Origin: Humulus lupulus
Lineage: Eukaryota; Streptophyta; Magnoliopsida; Rosales; Cannabaceae
Direction of reading: 5' to 3'
Assembly: GCF_963169125.1 (NCBI RefSeq)
Contig: NC_084802.1
Location: forward strand, 111,294,903 to 111,358,902
Length of the DNA stretch: 64,000 nt
Both the position numbers and the translations under genes were made by a program. Below are positions 42,360 to 55,833 of this stretch, one piece after another; positions within the stretch are counted from its first letter, which is position 1, and each line of letters opens with the position of its first letter. A model generated the notes under the pieces. The model saw only the letters and a list, made by a program, of their open reading frames with translations. It did no database searches and had not been told where the DNA came from.

Positions 42360-44281
42360 CGAGACTTAGTTGGAAACTCATAGCAACAATTATGGATTTT
42401 ATAAGTTTAACCTATAGTTTAAGAATATTAATTATAACATAAGATTTGATTAATATTGCTGGTTCTAGAAATATATTTATTATAACCTAAGGTTTAGATA
42501 GAACCATTAAGAGAATGACACTTATCATAATCATGTTTATTAAGGATTGAAGTATTTTGATGAATAGTTTAATTAAAAGAAAGACCTAGAAGCTCTAGAA
42601 CCTTCCAGAAACTGTTAGGATCGTAATATGACTCAATCAAAGTTGTTTACTCAATTCAAAATATGCTGAAAAAGTACAACTACGTGTTTGATATATCAAC
42701 GTATGCCGATATATCGTAGTTATAGGGGCCTATATATAGCCTACGGGAGATACAGAAAACATGTCGACTTTGCACGAACATTCAAACGGGGCTCGAGAAA
42801 ATGGTTTAGGCGATATATCGCCCCTGGTGATGTATTTTTGAATTTTGAGGATTTTTGAATTTTAAAAATAGCCTTAACCACTTAGACCTGCCTTTGAACG
42901 ATTTTGACCGAGTTTTGGGCGTCTGTTGAAAAATTCAAAAAAAATTTCATTTTATATTCATTTATTTATTCAAATTAAAAGGGGTTAGTTTCACTCCTTG
43001 AACTCTATAAATAGGAACTAGTACTCAGGCATTTTCTTCATTCTTCAAGCAATTGTTCAGAGCCTCCAAGTAGCTAGTGTTACTATAGAGAGAAACACTT
43101 GGGTTTTGGGTTAAAATCTTTATCATTCTAAGCTTTTCTAAACACTTGAGAAGTGAGATATAGTGAGATTTTGGTATCGAGGTTTAGATAAATTCATAAG
43201 ATCATTCAAGGTATTCTTATCTTTAAGTTCAGTTCTTTATGGTTCTTTAGTTTTCTTTATTTTCTTTCTTTCAGATCCTAACTCTTGTTTATGATTCTTG
43301 GTTAGGTGTTTAAGGTTCTTGAAACTTAAGGTTCTTCTTGACGGTTTAGTTCTCTTTTTCATCTTTATTCTTTAGAAATACTCATGGTTTTACTATTGGC
43401 TTTTAGGAGTGTTCCAATCCCGTTCTTGTCTTCATATCCCGGTTTGTGGTAAGGAAAATATGATAGATTATATGTGTTTATATGTTTATGCTATGATGTG
43501 TTTATGCTATGATATATTTTATGTATATGTTTTGTAGTCCTTGGGCATATGACTTGCTTAGATAGCAAGCCCCAAGAATATGTTTTATAGTCGCTTGGGC
43601 ATATGACTTGCTTAGACAGCAAGCCCCAAGAATTTTTATCATTTTCATGGTTTAGAGTTATGATTTACCCTACCTCGATTAGTAGACAAAGAACCTAGAT
43701 GGGTTATCATATACTACCATGTGATCTAACCTACCTCGATTAGTAGACAGAGGACCTAGATGGTTTATCACATGCCATGTTAATGAGTTAATGACCATTA
43801 ATATTGTAGTCATATATGATATATGTTTTGTTTATGATTTAGTCTTATGCTTATGGTTTATGTGTTAGTAGATTTTCCTTGCTGGGCATTAGGCTCATTC
43901 CTTTATTTTAGCTTGATGCAGGAAAATGAATATGGAAGGCGGGAAGATTCATGTCAGCTTGGCTTGTGTGTTTGAGGAAGAATGGATTGAATGGACTGGA
44001 TAACGATCGAGGATGATGTTGTTTTTTGTCTTTTTATTTATGCTTTTATGTATTTCCGCATTTAGCATTTAAACAAATTAAAGTTATGTTTTATGTTTTG
44101 TAAACAATGAGATCCCATACCAAATAACATTTTATTTTAAAGTTTTACCTTATCTTGTATTGGTACAATATTTTGGGTTTTAAATAAAGTTATGTTATTT
44201 ATGATGTATGTTTCCCAAAAATAGTAGCTATGTCTAGTAGTTTTAATGGTCAAAAGTCTTAGAAATAGTTGGGTTATTACA
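42360..44281 (+). mobile_element. LTR-like block, chromovirus (Tekay-like?) type
   Basis: About 1.7-1.9 kb without a protein frame. It has a TATA box (CTATAAATAG near 43003-43012), a leader-like region, an internal near-duplicate (TTGGGCATATGACTTGCTTAG twice, near 43551 and 43598), a second duplicated block (CTACCTCGATTAGTAGACA twice, near 43670 and 43731) and an end GGGTTATTACA at 44281. The layout and ending resemble Tekay-type LTRs. The left end is unclear (42360 to 42613), and no convincing 5-bp duplication was found. Probably a solo or decayed LTR. Confidence 0.45.
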
Positions 44282-45749
44282 ATATTCATGATTGCTTTTC
44301 AACCACCAGATCTTCAAAGATCGGACCAGTTGGCATTACAAACTATGTGTAAATCATATTAAATTGGTTACTGACCACATTTTATGCAAATTGTCAAATC
44401 AATAATATTATTAAAAAAGCAATATTGCTACTATTTTGTTTATTCCTAAAAACATGATAGTGTATGAGAGCATAGCTGATTAAATAAATCAAATGAAACG
44501 ATGCAGTTCAATAAAAATAATTTTTTACTGCCTATCATTGTGCTCGAGTAACCTTTAGCTACTGCCCTTGCAAGTTGACCTGAGTATAAATTGATTTGAA
44601 TATGTTTGGTGTACATTAATGATGTTTTCGCAAGATAGTGTTTCTGTGTTTTCGAGATATTTAGGATACTTGAGAGTTAAGGCATATTGGAATAGTAATG
44701 TGGTAAGGGCTATGTTGTGTTATAATATGCCATCATTTCATGGGTTATTAGGAATGTAATGGTTTGTGTATTAATATATGAATTTAAACTTTTTATTATT
44801 AATATGGTTATTTGGAATATTATATTGGATGATATGAACCACCATATAAGAGATATATGATTATCAAGATAAATACTATATTAGCTACGCAACTTGTTTT
44901 TAAACAATACACCAATTTTAAAATAAATTAATATAACCATATGATTAAACATGATAATTATAGGTTTGTATAATCCTTTTGCAATTGTCTTCTTTATCAG
45001 AGCACATGCTAATAGCGACAACTGAAGAGGAAGATGTGACATTCAATATAATAAAGATTTAAGTGGAGACATGATTTGACATAAAAAAAATGGTGGGAAA
45101 AAATATATAATTTTTTTATGGGGATATAAAAAACGTTCGACCCACCATTTATTCAACAAAATTGAAGTTTTATACTAAATCTTTGTGTGTGAAGAACTAG
45201 TATCAAAGAAACTGTAAGTTACTTTAAAAACACACTCTTTCATTTTGACATTGTTTTATAATACAAAAGTCATGACTAACTATTAGATGTCTCTCCCTCT
45301 TCTATAATCAAGGCACATTGGTTAAAATATTTTTGTCTGGGATATGTGGGAAGGCAGTCAAAGGTTTGGAAAGGTTGTCTTTTTCACGCTTCATACAAGT
45401 AAGATACTACTCCATATGTAGTATGCATGTGCTTGTCCAGTGATTCTTTGTAAATCATATATGTCTCTGCACAATTAAATGAAAGGATAATAAAAAACTT
45501 CAATCAATAAAAGTCATCAAAATACATTGAACAAGAATGGAAAGAAAGTTTGTAGTTGTTGCCAGTAACCTATAATAATGATTAATAATTGTTTGAAGAA
45601 TCATTCCTTGGCCTCAACAGAATTGCAATGTTTTGATTAATTTTCAAATTAAAATATTAGGAAATTGACGTTGTAGCAGAGTTTTCTTTCAAAAATTTCA
45701 ATAAAATTTTGGAACGTCTTGGTATCGTCAAGGATCCAGCTGAAATAAC
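44282..45749. other. AT-rich spacer, no feature supported
   Basis: Nothing beyond the 26-bp segment at 44551-44576 shared with 18914-18939. Confidence 0.4.
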
Positions 45750-48026
45750 TAGGGAGAATTAGTTGGCAAAACATTTGATGATGTTGGGGCTGTTGAAATC
45801 TTTTTCACAATCTACGCAAGAATAATGAGATTTGGTGTTTGAAAGGGGACAAGAAGAACCAACATGGATGGTTATCTGACGATACGAAGTTGGGTTTGCT
45901 CATGCGAAGGTCGTAGGGAAGAGAAATGGTGTAAAATGTAGCCAAGGAGACACGAGCCTAAGGCAGCTACTAGGATGGAATGCAAAGTTTTTTTACGTGT
46001 TAACAGAGTAAAAGCAACTAGAAAATGGATATTTAAGAATTTTGTTCACAATCATTTCCATCCTTTACTTACACAGAACCATGTAGCATTCTTAAGATCC
46101 CACAAGAAGGTACTAGATGGGACCTTAGAACAAGCAAGATGTATGAGGAAATCAGGTATCCAAACTTGAAAAATTATGTCATTCATGGCTCTACAACATG
46201 GAGGTTATGAAAAACTCCCTTTTTACTTAAAGACCTTTACAACAAGTTCACTGAAGAAGATAAAGTGGAATTGGTTGAGTTAGATGCTTCTAAAGCTATT
46301 GGATACCTAGAGCATAAATCTGATAATGATGACCAATTGTTTTGTAAGTACACTTTCGACCAAGAAAAAAGGCTAGAGTCAATGATATGAGTAGATGGGA
46401 AGTGTAGGAAAGACTATGAAAAATTTGGCCGCGCATTAGCTTTTGTCACAACATATAAGACCAACCAATATGGAAAACCATTACTAATCTTGTTAGGAGT
46501 GAACAACCACTTCAAGACAATCCTTTTTGCTTATGCAATTTTGCATAATGAGAAGGAATAGACTTATTTGTGGGTGCTTCAGTCTTTCTTGGAGTGCATG
46601 AATGAAAAAGCTCCAAAAACAGTGATAACGGATGGTTGTCCAGCCATACAGGTGGCTATAAATTAGATGATTCCAAGAACTATTCACCGTCTTTGTAGCT
46701 GGCACATTAGCTGGAATGTCTCTATAGCAGTGGAAGATTCAAATTTTATCAGATATTTCCACAAATTAATGTCAAAGTACATGACAAAGACCTAATTTGA
46801 AGCAAAATGGTGGCAGTGTGTGCATCATTATTCCATCCATCGGAATGAGTTTATGACTTCCATGTATGAGAAGAGAGAAACATGGGCAGAGACATTTCTT
46901 AGAAGGCACTTTTTCGCCTATATGGGAATGACACAAAGGTGTGAAGGAATGAACGCTTTTATTACAACAAAGGTTGCGACAAATATGAAGTTAAATGACT
47001 TCATTCGACGAATAGACATGTCTTTGTCATGGATGCAACATAAAGAACGTCAAGACGATCATGAATCTAACCACACGATGTTGGATTTAGGCAAGACTCA
47101 CATGGATTTGGTTGAAATACAAGTAGCAACTTTGTACACAAGGAACTTCTACTGGAAGATAAGAGAGCAAATTCAAAAGGGAGGTAAGTTATCCGTAAGT
47201 AGAAAATAAAGAGGCGAAAATGAAAATGTTTATCTACTCACAAAATATGGTGATAAGAGTTATAGGAAGATTTTTAGACAATGGATACCAGATAAACATC
47301 TAATATGCGAGTGTTTGTTATTCACTTGTTATTGAATCCCCTGCTCCCACATGTTTGCTATCATGAAATTTTTGCAAATCACTGAGATCCAAAAATCCCT
47401 TATTGCCACACTATGGTTGAAGAATGATTTTTTGTTTGTAGATTCTACTGCTCTACTTAATTCAGAGATGTTCCATTTACCAATGAAAGAGCGCCACTTC
47501 ACAGAGTTGATACAAGATTGCAATGAATTGGCAGCCGTTGCATCTGCGAGTGAGATACGATACACATAATCCAAGGAGGAGATTAGAAAGCTGCTTGCAG
47601 CGTTGAAATTGTTGGAAATCAATGGCAACGAGATCTAGACACCTGTTACTCCATCTCCGAAAGTTAAAAATCCACTTATCACACGAACAAAAGAAACAAC
47701 AAGGGAGGGACCAAGGGGACCACCATGACTCCATCAATGCACTGAATGCAAACAAGTGGGCCACAACAAGGCTACTTGCAAAAATCATAAACGAAAAGCC
47801 AATACACCGCCTGAAATATCTGAAAAACAATAGCGAAGAGGAGGAAATATATGCCACTGAAGAAGAAGAAGATGACAAAATATATGCCACTGAAGATGAA
47901 GATGATGAACAAAGTAAAGAAGATGAGAGGGATCACAATGAAAGGGATGATGTCAATGGAAATTTGGACGACTTTGAAGGCAGTGGTTGGTCAGATATGG
48001 CAGAGGACGAATATGATGGTGCTTAG
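45750..48026 (+). pseudogene. FAR1/FHY3-type Mutator-like (MULE) transposase, broken
   Basis: Domains occur in the right order on the plus strand. An N-terminal FAR1 zinc-binding domain lies at about 45760-46110 (GKTFDD...FF..YAR..RFGV, WVCS.EG.R, then TRMECKVFLRVNRVKATRKW and FVHNH.HPL). The MULE transposase core follows at 46230-47200 (FGRALAFVTTYKTNQYGKPL, VITDGCPAI near 46625-46650, HRLC.WHI, and RCEGMNAFI). A SWIM finger comes next (C-x-C at 47316-47324, IPCSH at 47336-47350). Then a C-x2-C-x4-H-x4-C knuckle lies at 47738-47778, followed by an acidic E/D-rich tail. Several stops (e.g. in RFGV-stop-KG and before the SWIM Ile) and frame changes kill it. It was once a DNA-binding transposase or a domesticated FAR1-like regulator; the many breaks and the repeat surroundings favour a transposon relic. 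Terminal repeats were not found. Confidence 0.82.
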
Positions 48027-49327
48027 TGACAAATTTATACTTATTCACGGGTTTTGAGAAGGTTAACAAACCAGTATTTTGTAGTCCACCAATCCTCCTT
48101 ACTTGTTCCGTGTGCACCCTGTTTTAAGTATACGAATTGAGTTAATCAATTTTTTTTAATATGATTCACATCTACATGTCTAGGTTATTACGAATTTTTT
48201 CAAATATGTATGTATGGATGGGGTACTGGTTTATAGTAATTTTTATTAATATTATTCCATTATAGTTTCTCCTTTATATATGAGTTTCATTATTTGCAAA
48301 ACTCATTTCAATTAACTGACATGGAAAATGAGGATTTTAAACATTCACTTTATATGACAAATATTTAATAAACTTTGTTTTCACTTAAATGACAATTACC
48401 AATATTCATTAACAAACATAGTGGCAGCAAGCAAAAACGCACTTGTTGAAATCTACTCACTCTCGTTGGTATCATAATATCAATGGCAGAGCCAAATTAT
48501 TGTGAATGGGCCTATTCTCTTAATAATAGGTTTCTTATCTTGTTGAATTTTTAATGTCAGAGAAAGAAGAACCGTTTTGGTGGATAATATACATTAATTC
48601 AGTGTGTAGGGTCTGAGAAGGACCATTAATGAAGTTCCTTGTACAATGTCATGCCTTATTTTTTATAATTTTAGAATACCACTACCTCATCTTATTATTA
48701 ACACTAACATAAAATATATAAATTATCATTAATCTTTGCACCGTGATGCTCCAAAATAATTGACCTCACATGGATGAAGACCAAAAACTGGCATGTTTGA
48801 TAACTTGTTCCAGAAAAAATACAAAGGATTATTGGTCCTACACACAACTATAATTGCTTCCCATTATAACATGTAAGAAATTACTCATATGGGCTTTGCA
48901 TGTACTTGAATCATACATATAAAAGAAACTCAAATTTTAGTACTCCAAAAAGCTTTACATTATTCCAAACTTAACCTCTCCAACTTTTACAAAATAACCA
49001 ATCCAAAATTTTAAACATTTATACGATAGAGTAGAAATATAGTAATTGCTGATGTATTTTCAATTTCCTGTTATTCAAAGAGGGAGGAAACTTGTAAAAA
49101 TATTGATGCTTAATTCCACACTGGTCTAAAAAGTGGTTAGCTGTACCTGCCTTACTATTAACAATAAATTTTGTCCAGGAAGTGAAAAATAGACCAATTC
49201 AGTTACACATTAAAAACACAAACCCCATAATAGAATTCAAAAATTCATATGGTTTAAATAGGAGATGAAGCAATGACAATGACCCTCTCATGTCCCTGTC
49301 AACATCATCCTGGTGCAACTAGACTAA
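48027..49327. other. AT-rich spacer
   Basis: No frame or repeat I can support. Confidence 0.4.
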
Positions 49328-49332
49328 GATAT

Positions 49333-50079
49333 TGTTGACGCGGTTCTTCGCCTACAGGTAATTAAGAGAATGAGAGAAAAGGATTAGTGCTAAATGTGAA
49401 TCGAAATAGATGTATGATCTTAGGGGACGAAAGGGGTGACTCAAGACACGGTTTTTAAGTGGTTCGAAGGTTAAAATCCTTCTACTCCACTAGTCAATAT
49501 TATTGATCTAGACTGAGTATTTGGTTACAAAGTATCTCTTACAAGGGATTATTTTTCCAACCCCTATCAACTCCCAGGGTCTCCATATTTATAGGAGAAG
49601 GCACCTGGAAGTAGGTAGAGAGGTCATCCCGTGACCTTCTTACTTGTCGTATCAATTCTGTGACATTCATGATTAAGTCCTAAACCTGACACATAAGTAT
49701 GGTCAAATCAATAGGTAAGGAAGTAATGGGCCGCACGGCCCAACCCCACCGTGGGTGTCTGAACATGCACGTTCCTGCTGCGTGTCCGAGAAGTCAGGGG
49801 GATATCAGACACGTGATGCTTGATATATGCACGTTTACCTTGCGTGTGTTTACTTCTCAAGGGGTCATAGCTCCATGTTCAGCTCGTACCGCGAGCTGCA
49901 TGTTGGACTCGACCTTCGGCCTTCAGAGGGCCTGCTCCAGTCTTGGACAATGGAGGCGAGCCCTTTGGGCTTCCTCGAGCTAATGACAGAAGCTCCGGTT
50001 TCAGGGGAGTTCATGAGATAACTACGATTAGTCAGCAGCTCGGCTTGCTAATCAGCCCGTGGGAAAACCAGGGCGTACA
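49333..50079 (-). mobile_element. Solo LTR of the Tat gypsy family, 5-bp duplication
   Basis: The reverse complement begins TGTACGCCCTGG (50079) and ends AACCGCGTCAACA (49333). It matches the LTR at 22816 in layout: CACGTG, the TATA region, and the GGATTTTAACCTTCGAACCA block. Flanks are GATAT at 49328-49332 and GATAT at 50080-50084. At 747 bp it is shorter and visibly more diverged than the intact element's LTRs, so it comes from an older insertion reduced by LTR recombination. The frames at 49699-50021 are not genes. Confidence 0.92.
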
Positions 50080-50084
50080 GATAT

Positions 50085-50675
50085 TATTACACCAAAATAT
50101 CTAACCCAATTTACCATCTTTACAATCTAACCATTACTGATTAATTTGAGAAGGTAATGAGGGTAAATTGATTCTTTAATATCCCAAAAAAAAAAAAAAC
50201 AGTACTGATGACCCAACAGACAAACAGTGAACATGATGCTAATCTTCTTCAACTTTACATTGGATGGCTACATCTCCAATACATCAACACCACACAAAAA
50301 ATGACACTTTTATTATCTACAGTTATAGATTACCAAAATCAGTGACAAATAACATAATGAAGTTCTAAAAACTTAATATTTAAAAAGAATGGAATAATAA
50401 AAAAAATTCACACACTCACCAATTTCTTCCCTTTTTCAAACCACTCTCTCCATTAAATTTTGAGGCACACTTTCCCTTACCTCATTTGCCCCTCACTATT
50501 GATCTGAATCCTCACTGTCAACCTTATAATCCTTCTCATTTTCAAGCTGAAGGGCCTTCTTCAACACTAAACCTTAGAGGTGTTAAAATTACTCATGATA
50601 ATCCTCTTCAATATGCAGACTCGCTCGAACTAAGAATCATACTAAGTACACACATGACAAAATACAAACACATAT
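50085..50675. other. Spacer before Ulp1-like relic
   Basis: AT-rich. The frame at 50486-50692 (plus) has an odd composition (PSHFQAEGPSSTLNLRG...) but no family I recognise, and no clear ATG start. Confidence 0.3.
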
Positions 50676-52393
50676 TCAAATTAATATATTAATTAATATA
50701 AAGTGGGTACGCAATGTAAAGGAAATTCTATGCATAGTTAATGTGTAACGCATCCTTACTCCAACACTAATCCGTCTCCCCTCCATTCTATTTATTACAA
50801 ACAAACCACCATCAGTTAAATTCCTTTGTTCTGGTATATCCTCCATCACCACAACTGAGAAATCAGTGGAAGTCCACCCAGGCCGCTTATCCTCCTTGAT
50901 ACCATCTTCACATGCAATATCTAGATTACCCAGGTGCAATTCATTTAAACATAGTCCAACAATTTTGCAGTCACATCAAAATTAGTTAAAAAGCAAATTG
51001 TCCAAAAAAATAACAACTAACTTACCACATCTTCAACCAAATAACGAGCATGGGAACCCCCATCAGATTCTAGTTTCGCGTCCCAAATTGAACAGTTTTA
51101 ATGACCATCACGATGCAGAAAAGAAGTAGATGACCCTTAACTTGAATAGGGATTGAAATCTACACCAATAATTATATTAAACAAATAAAACCCAAGTTTT
51201 TAATACATGGGTCCAAATCTAATACACCACAATTGAAACTATTGATCGATGAATAACCTCATTACAGATAAAGAGTGAACCCATGTATAGATTTCCTTCA
51301 CAATCATTTCGTAAATGGATTTCTTTGGCAGGACCGAGTAATTCACTCTACACAATACATTCAAGAAATTATAATAAACCAAACTATTTACAGATTTCAA
51401 ACACAAAAATAATTCATAAAATACAAAAACAAACTTAATATAGTATACCCTTATCCGGGTAGGCAAAAACCATTTATGCGAAAAGTCTTTGGAGACACCC
51501 CTCTCGCTTTCAGTTAGACACAATTAAACCAAGTTGATAACCTACAAAACCCCAAAATAAATCACTTATACTAAATAATTTACAAAACTAACTTGCCATT
51601 ACTTATTCTAATTTATTAAAAAAAACTTACTGAGCTCAACAAAGAAGTGTTTGGCTGCAATGGCTTCAAATGCTTTCGACTCAAGCCCTGCTTACCACAT
51701 AGAACTAGAGTCAATAATGATAACCTGACAAGCATACAACGATTCAATTACAAATAAATTTTCATTTTATAGACAATTATTTTATATAGTACAATGGTAC
51801 CACCTTATCACTGTTCGAGGTAAAACAAAATTTTCTTTTACTCTTCTTTGAGATAGTAATATACACTTCCTCAACGTAACCCTATATAAAAACAAACTCT
51901 TAATTACATTATTAGATAAATGAAATTCATCTTAAAATATTGTCAATATTCTAACAACAAAAATCAAAATGAAACCAATATGACAAACCATTTTTCCTTT
52001 CACATTCCTAGCAACATCAAGTGTAACAAAATCACAATCCTCATCCACATAACTACCAACATCAGCAAGTCGACAAAAGTAATCAAGATCGGACATTGTG
52101 TTTTGATAATTCTCGCTCAATGCACAATCCTCATCTATATCTGCTTTCTTTTGTCCTTGTTCCCAATATAACTTTTCTAAAATACGATCCTCAAAATTAC
52201 GTTCTTCACGGTCCCTTTTATCCAAATGATGTTGTAGAAGATTAACATCGGTTCTAAGGAGGTAAATATTTGCATTTATCGAACGAACACAGTACTCCAT
52301 GCTCGACATCTGATGCTTTATGATCTGAAATAGAATGGTATTTAGATTTGGTTCCTGCCAATTCTCAAGATGCTCATTAAAATATTGAAGCAA
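50676..52393 (-). pseudogene. Ulp1-type (C48) SUMO-protease-like gene, broken, multi-exon
   Basis: Minus strand, exon-like pieces with GT-AG edges: 52393-about 52011 (helical N-terminal part, RDREERNFEDRILEKLYWEQ), 51886-51817, 51724-about 51600 (split by an in-frame stop), about 51510-51450, about 51340-51250, about 51150-51030, and about 50970-50680. The protease signature is PIQVKGHLLLFCIV (His codon 51130-51132), WDAKLES in a shifted frame, and DIPEQRNLTDGGLFVINRME. In the C48 family this last motif reads Q...DCG; here the catalytic Cys codon (50808-50810) encodes Gly. With the stop and frame change, a protease function is very unlikely. Plant MULE and CACTA elements often carry Ulp1-like genes, so it may belong with the FAR1/MULE relic to the left. 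Family call from motifs only. Confidence 0.55.
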
Positions 52394-52764
52394 AAGTTAT
52401 ACTAAACCTATTGCCTACTCTAAAGAGAAAATTAATATTGTCACAAACAACAAAATATTAGTGGGTGTTAGTAGAAAATAACTTACCACCATAATAAAAA
52501 CAACAATTCAATTTTTGAGGTAGTTTATCGCTAAACAACTACCACGGTCCAAACTACATACCTTCCTACAGCCAAAAAAAAAAAAGAAAACAAAATACAA
52601 AATAAAAATATCTTAAAGACAATCTCAAAACTATAAATATAGGTGCCCTTCTTGTACAAAGATAAACTCACAAGATTAAAAAATAACAAAAATGTTTTTG
52701 ACGAGATTTCACATTTTCATCGAATACAACTAGAATACACCAAAGTTGTCCCAAAACAAATCCA
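52394..52764. other. Spacer upstream of Ulp1-like relic
   Basis: AT-rich; no feature supported. Confidence 0.3.
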
Positions 52765-54671
52765 TGTGGGTTTTTATTGATAAAATCAGAGGTTATACAC
52801 AGCGGAACAACAATCAAATTGTTAGTTTAATCCCATAAGATTTCTAGATCTACTTCTTCACATGCATATATATATGTTGAATCAAAGACATGAATAGAAA
52901 AAATTACCTCAGGTCCTTCCTTGCTACTATCTTTTTGTATGGATAAATCCTTGAGATCTCACACCAAGATCTTCCAAAATGTTCTCAACACACAAAGAAC
53001 GAGTGTGGGCTCGCTATACAAACAATAGGCAAAAAACTATTTATCAGATGTTCTCAACACATGAGATCTGATAAAGTTTGGACCTAGGTTTTGTGAAGAA
53101 CAGTGACTTTTGTTTGTATCACTGTTCTCTTTCTCTGAGAGAGATTTCTAGATATTTTTCTATCCCTGAAAAGTTACGTTCTATAAAACTGATATCCTAT
53201 ATTTAATATATCCAATATATTAAAATATTTGTTATTTTAAACAATTTAAAATAACTGATCAGTTATCAGATTTTTGTTTAAATAATAATATTTTAATCAT
53301 ATTAAAATATCTCATTCTTTATTTAATATTTAAATAACTAAAATTGTGGAACCAAGAAACTGATCACAGTCTCTTATGCGCGTAGCATAGTGACTGTGCA
53401 TTGTCCTACACATGTACCACATGCCAGTGATGGCATGTGATTTTTCCCAATTTTTATTATTATTTAAATACCAAAAATCCCCAAAAAATAAATTAATTCA
53501 AAATGAATTATATTTTTGTTAAATCAAATAATTAATTCATTCTTAATTAATTAATTACACATAATTAAACAATAATTACGTTTGATACATAGAAAAATAT
53601 TTTACTTATCACATAAGTCCTTTTTGCCCATTTTTGTGTTTACCTTTGTCAGTGATTGTTTAAGCCATTTCCGGGACCATGGACCTATAACATTAAGCTC
53701 CAATAAATAAACTAAATAATTAAACTCTTTAATTATAATAGTTAATTTATTAATTCTGATATTACTCAACTATAAATTCAGAATTGCACTCTTTATGTTA
53801 TAGATATACTTTTACAGAAATCTTTTCTTAAGTTGTCAATTGATATAACCATCTTACAATAGTTCAACCCTTTAATTAATTAGTTCATAAATTAGAATGG
53901 AAGAATTACCATTTTACCTTTCTAATTTACTTCTTATTCCTTAAGTACCATTAATTCACTAGCGAATAATTAATCTATAATTTAATTATAGATTTGAGCT
54001 AAAAATCATTCACTTCAAGAATTAACCCTTAAGGGAACTAATATACGTTCCGTTAGGAAAGATTAGATTCCGTATTTTTGATACATGTTCCCAACCATCC
54101 ATGATATTAAATCTCCAAAAAAAAAGTCATTAGCCTCATTATTTGAAGAGACCTTAACGAATGAATCAAAAGATTTAATAAACATGAACAGGAGTTCATG
54201 AACACTCAGGATTTAGGTTGATCAATAAATGATCATCAATTATGATATGAATTACAAGTCTTTATTGTTAAATGGTTTTTGGATAAAGACTTTAATTCAT
54301 ATTGGTCCATGTCATATATAGTCATATTATATAAAGCACCTTTACCGAGATGTCTTTCCACATCAATAATCTGAATCTAGATTATTTGTATCATTATGAT
54401 ACTCAGTAAACCGTACTTACAACTCCAATTAAAGAATTCCATAACTTTAATTTATTGTTGTTGACTGTTTTTATTCATTCATGTGATTTTAATTCTCTCG
54501 TACTAATACAATATCACATCCTCAATAATGAATATGGAATTTTTCTGATATTTACAAAATTATTCAAACAATAATTTAACAATCTAAATATAACAATAAT
54601 AATGAACCATTGTATTTATTTATTCACAGAAAAATAAAAGTCTTTACATGCTTTTAGGACACACTCCTACA
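52765..54671 (-). mobile_element. Copia-type LTR, minus orientation (solo or decayed)
   Basis: The minus strand starts TGTAGGAGTGTGTCCTAAAA at 54671, a start seen in many plant copia LTRs. It shows an R/U5-like region with GTGTGTTGAGAACATTTTGG and TTGGAAGATCTTGGTGTGAG, and a CCGCTG motif near 52800. A likely end is at 52765. Flanks are ATCAT (right) and ATCCA (left), an imperfect match, so the left end is approximate. No internal coding region belongs to it with certainty. Confidence 0.5.
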
Positions 54672-54676
54672 ATCAT

Positions 54677-55639
54677 TTCATTTCAATGGAAAATAACATA
54701 GACCCACTGTTAATTACTAAACTCTCACACTGCAAACGAATGATCCAATTGGTTATAAGTCACAAATTAACACAAACATCCCAAGCATATTATACAAAGA
54801 TAAATAACCAACAATGTCATTTAATAAGAAGTAGAGGAACGAGAGTCAAGGTCGCATACCACCTTTAACTTTAAAACACTAACAAGATAGGAAGAAATAC
54901 ACACTACGGGTAGACTCAGATTGGTAGCGTTAAGGAAGAAAAACGACGATGGGTATTTTAAGGAACTCAGAAGTCATGAGATCCAAAATCCAGTAAATTT
55001 CTTTCGCAAATCCAGTGAATGGAAAATCACCACCCACAACCAAACGAGCCCACCAATTATTAAAGACAGAACTCACCAGACAAATGACGACGTGTATTAA
55101 AGGAACTCGGAAGTCCGGAGATCCAAAACCCAGTAAATTTCTTTCGTAAACCCAGTGAATGGAAAATCACCACCCGCAACCAAATGAACCCACAGATTAT
55201 TATGAACAGAACTCACCAAACAAACGACAGGTATTAAAGGAATTCAGAAGTCCAGAGATCCAAAACCCAGTAAATTTATTTCGCAAATCTAGTGAATGGA
55301 TAATCACCACCCACAACTAGGGTTAGAGAGGGAATGTCAACTCGGCGGATCCAATGCCCATAAAATATCTTTCTCAAGTGTTTACTTTTATAAATGAACC
55401 CACCAATTAATAAGGACTTCAAAATCAGGAGTAAACAAAATTTTCCAAATAGAACAACTATTAAAGGAATAATATGGAGTGGGAGGTTGTATAATTAATA
55501 ACGTGGTCCACCCTTTGATTTATATAAACTAGAGTCAACAATTACACGTGTAAGGCCAAATATATACAATACTGGTTTTGAAAAGAAAAGTGGAGCACTG
55601 AAGTCTCCCCCTACTTACATATATAATCTAAAAATGATA
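54677..55639. other. Non-coding stretch containing a triplicated segment
   Basis: Apart from the 138-bp repeats at 54962-55375, no gene is supported; the 60-codon frame at 54686 is AT-rich noise. Confidence 0.35.
54962..55375. repeat. 138-bp tandem triplication
   Basis: GGAACTCAGAAGTC-type starts at 54962, 55102 and 55239 (steps 140 and 137). Each is followed by AGATCCAAAA.CCAGTAAATT and AATCACCACCC. The last unit is incomplete. Confidence 0.85.
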
Positions 55640-55833
55640 TATGTTATATACGGGTTGATTGGGATGGTTTGGCCCAATTCCAACCAAACCCGTGGCTGAG
55701 CCATTGTTGTTTGGCCTATCCAATTTAGGAGCTGATTGGGCTTCGGCCCACTCATATGTCAACCCAATAAGGAAGAAAATGGGTTGGGTTGGCCAGTTGG
55801 GTTCGCCCGACCCATTTTTTGTGCACCCCTGCC
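55640..55833. mobile_element. hAT-like non-autonomous element end inserted in copia gag
   Basis: The minus strand at 55833 starts CAGGGGTGCACAAAAAATGG, matching the CAGGGGTG-type terminus of many hAT elements, and it interrupts the copia gag frame right after LQG. The interior is rich in TTGGGTTGG / CCCAATTC pieces that can pair with each other. No second terminus or 8-bp duplication was found to the left, so it is truncated or the left side is rearranged. Confidence 0.4.

Noticed and set aside
42453..44286. AATATT flanks as a duplication for the 42.4-44.3 kb LTR
   Set aside because: A 6-base AT-only match in AT-rich DNA found by scanning is expected by chance, and it would give non-canonical LTR ends.
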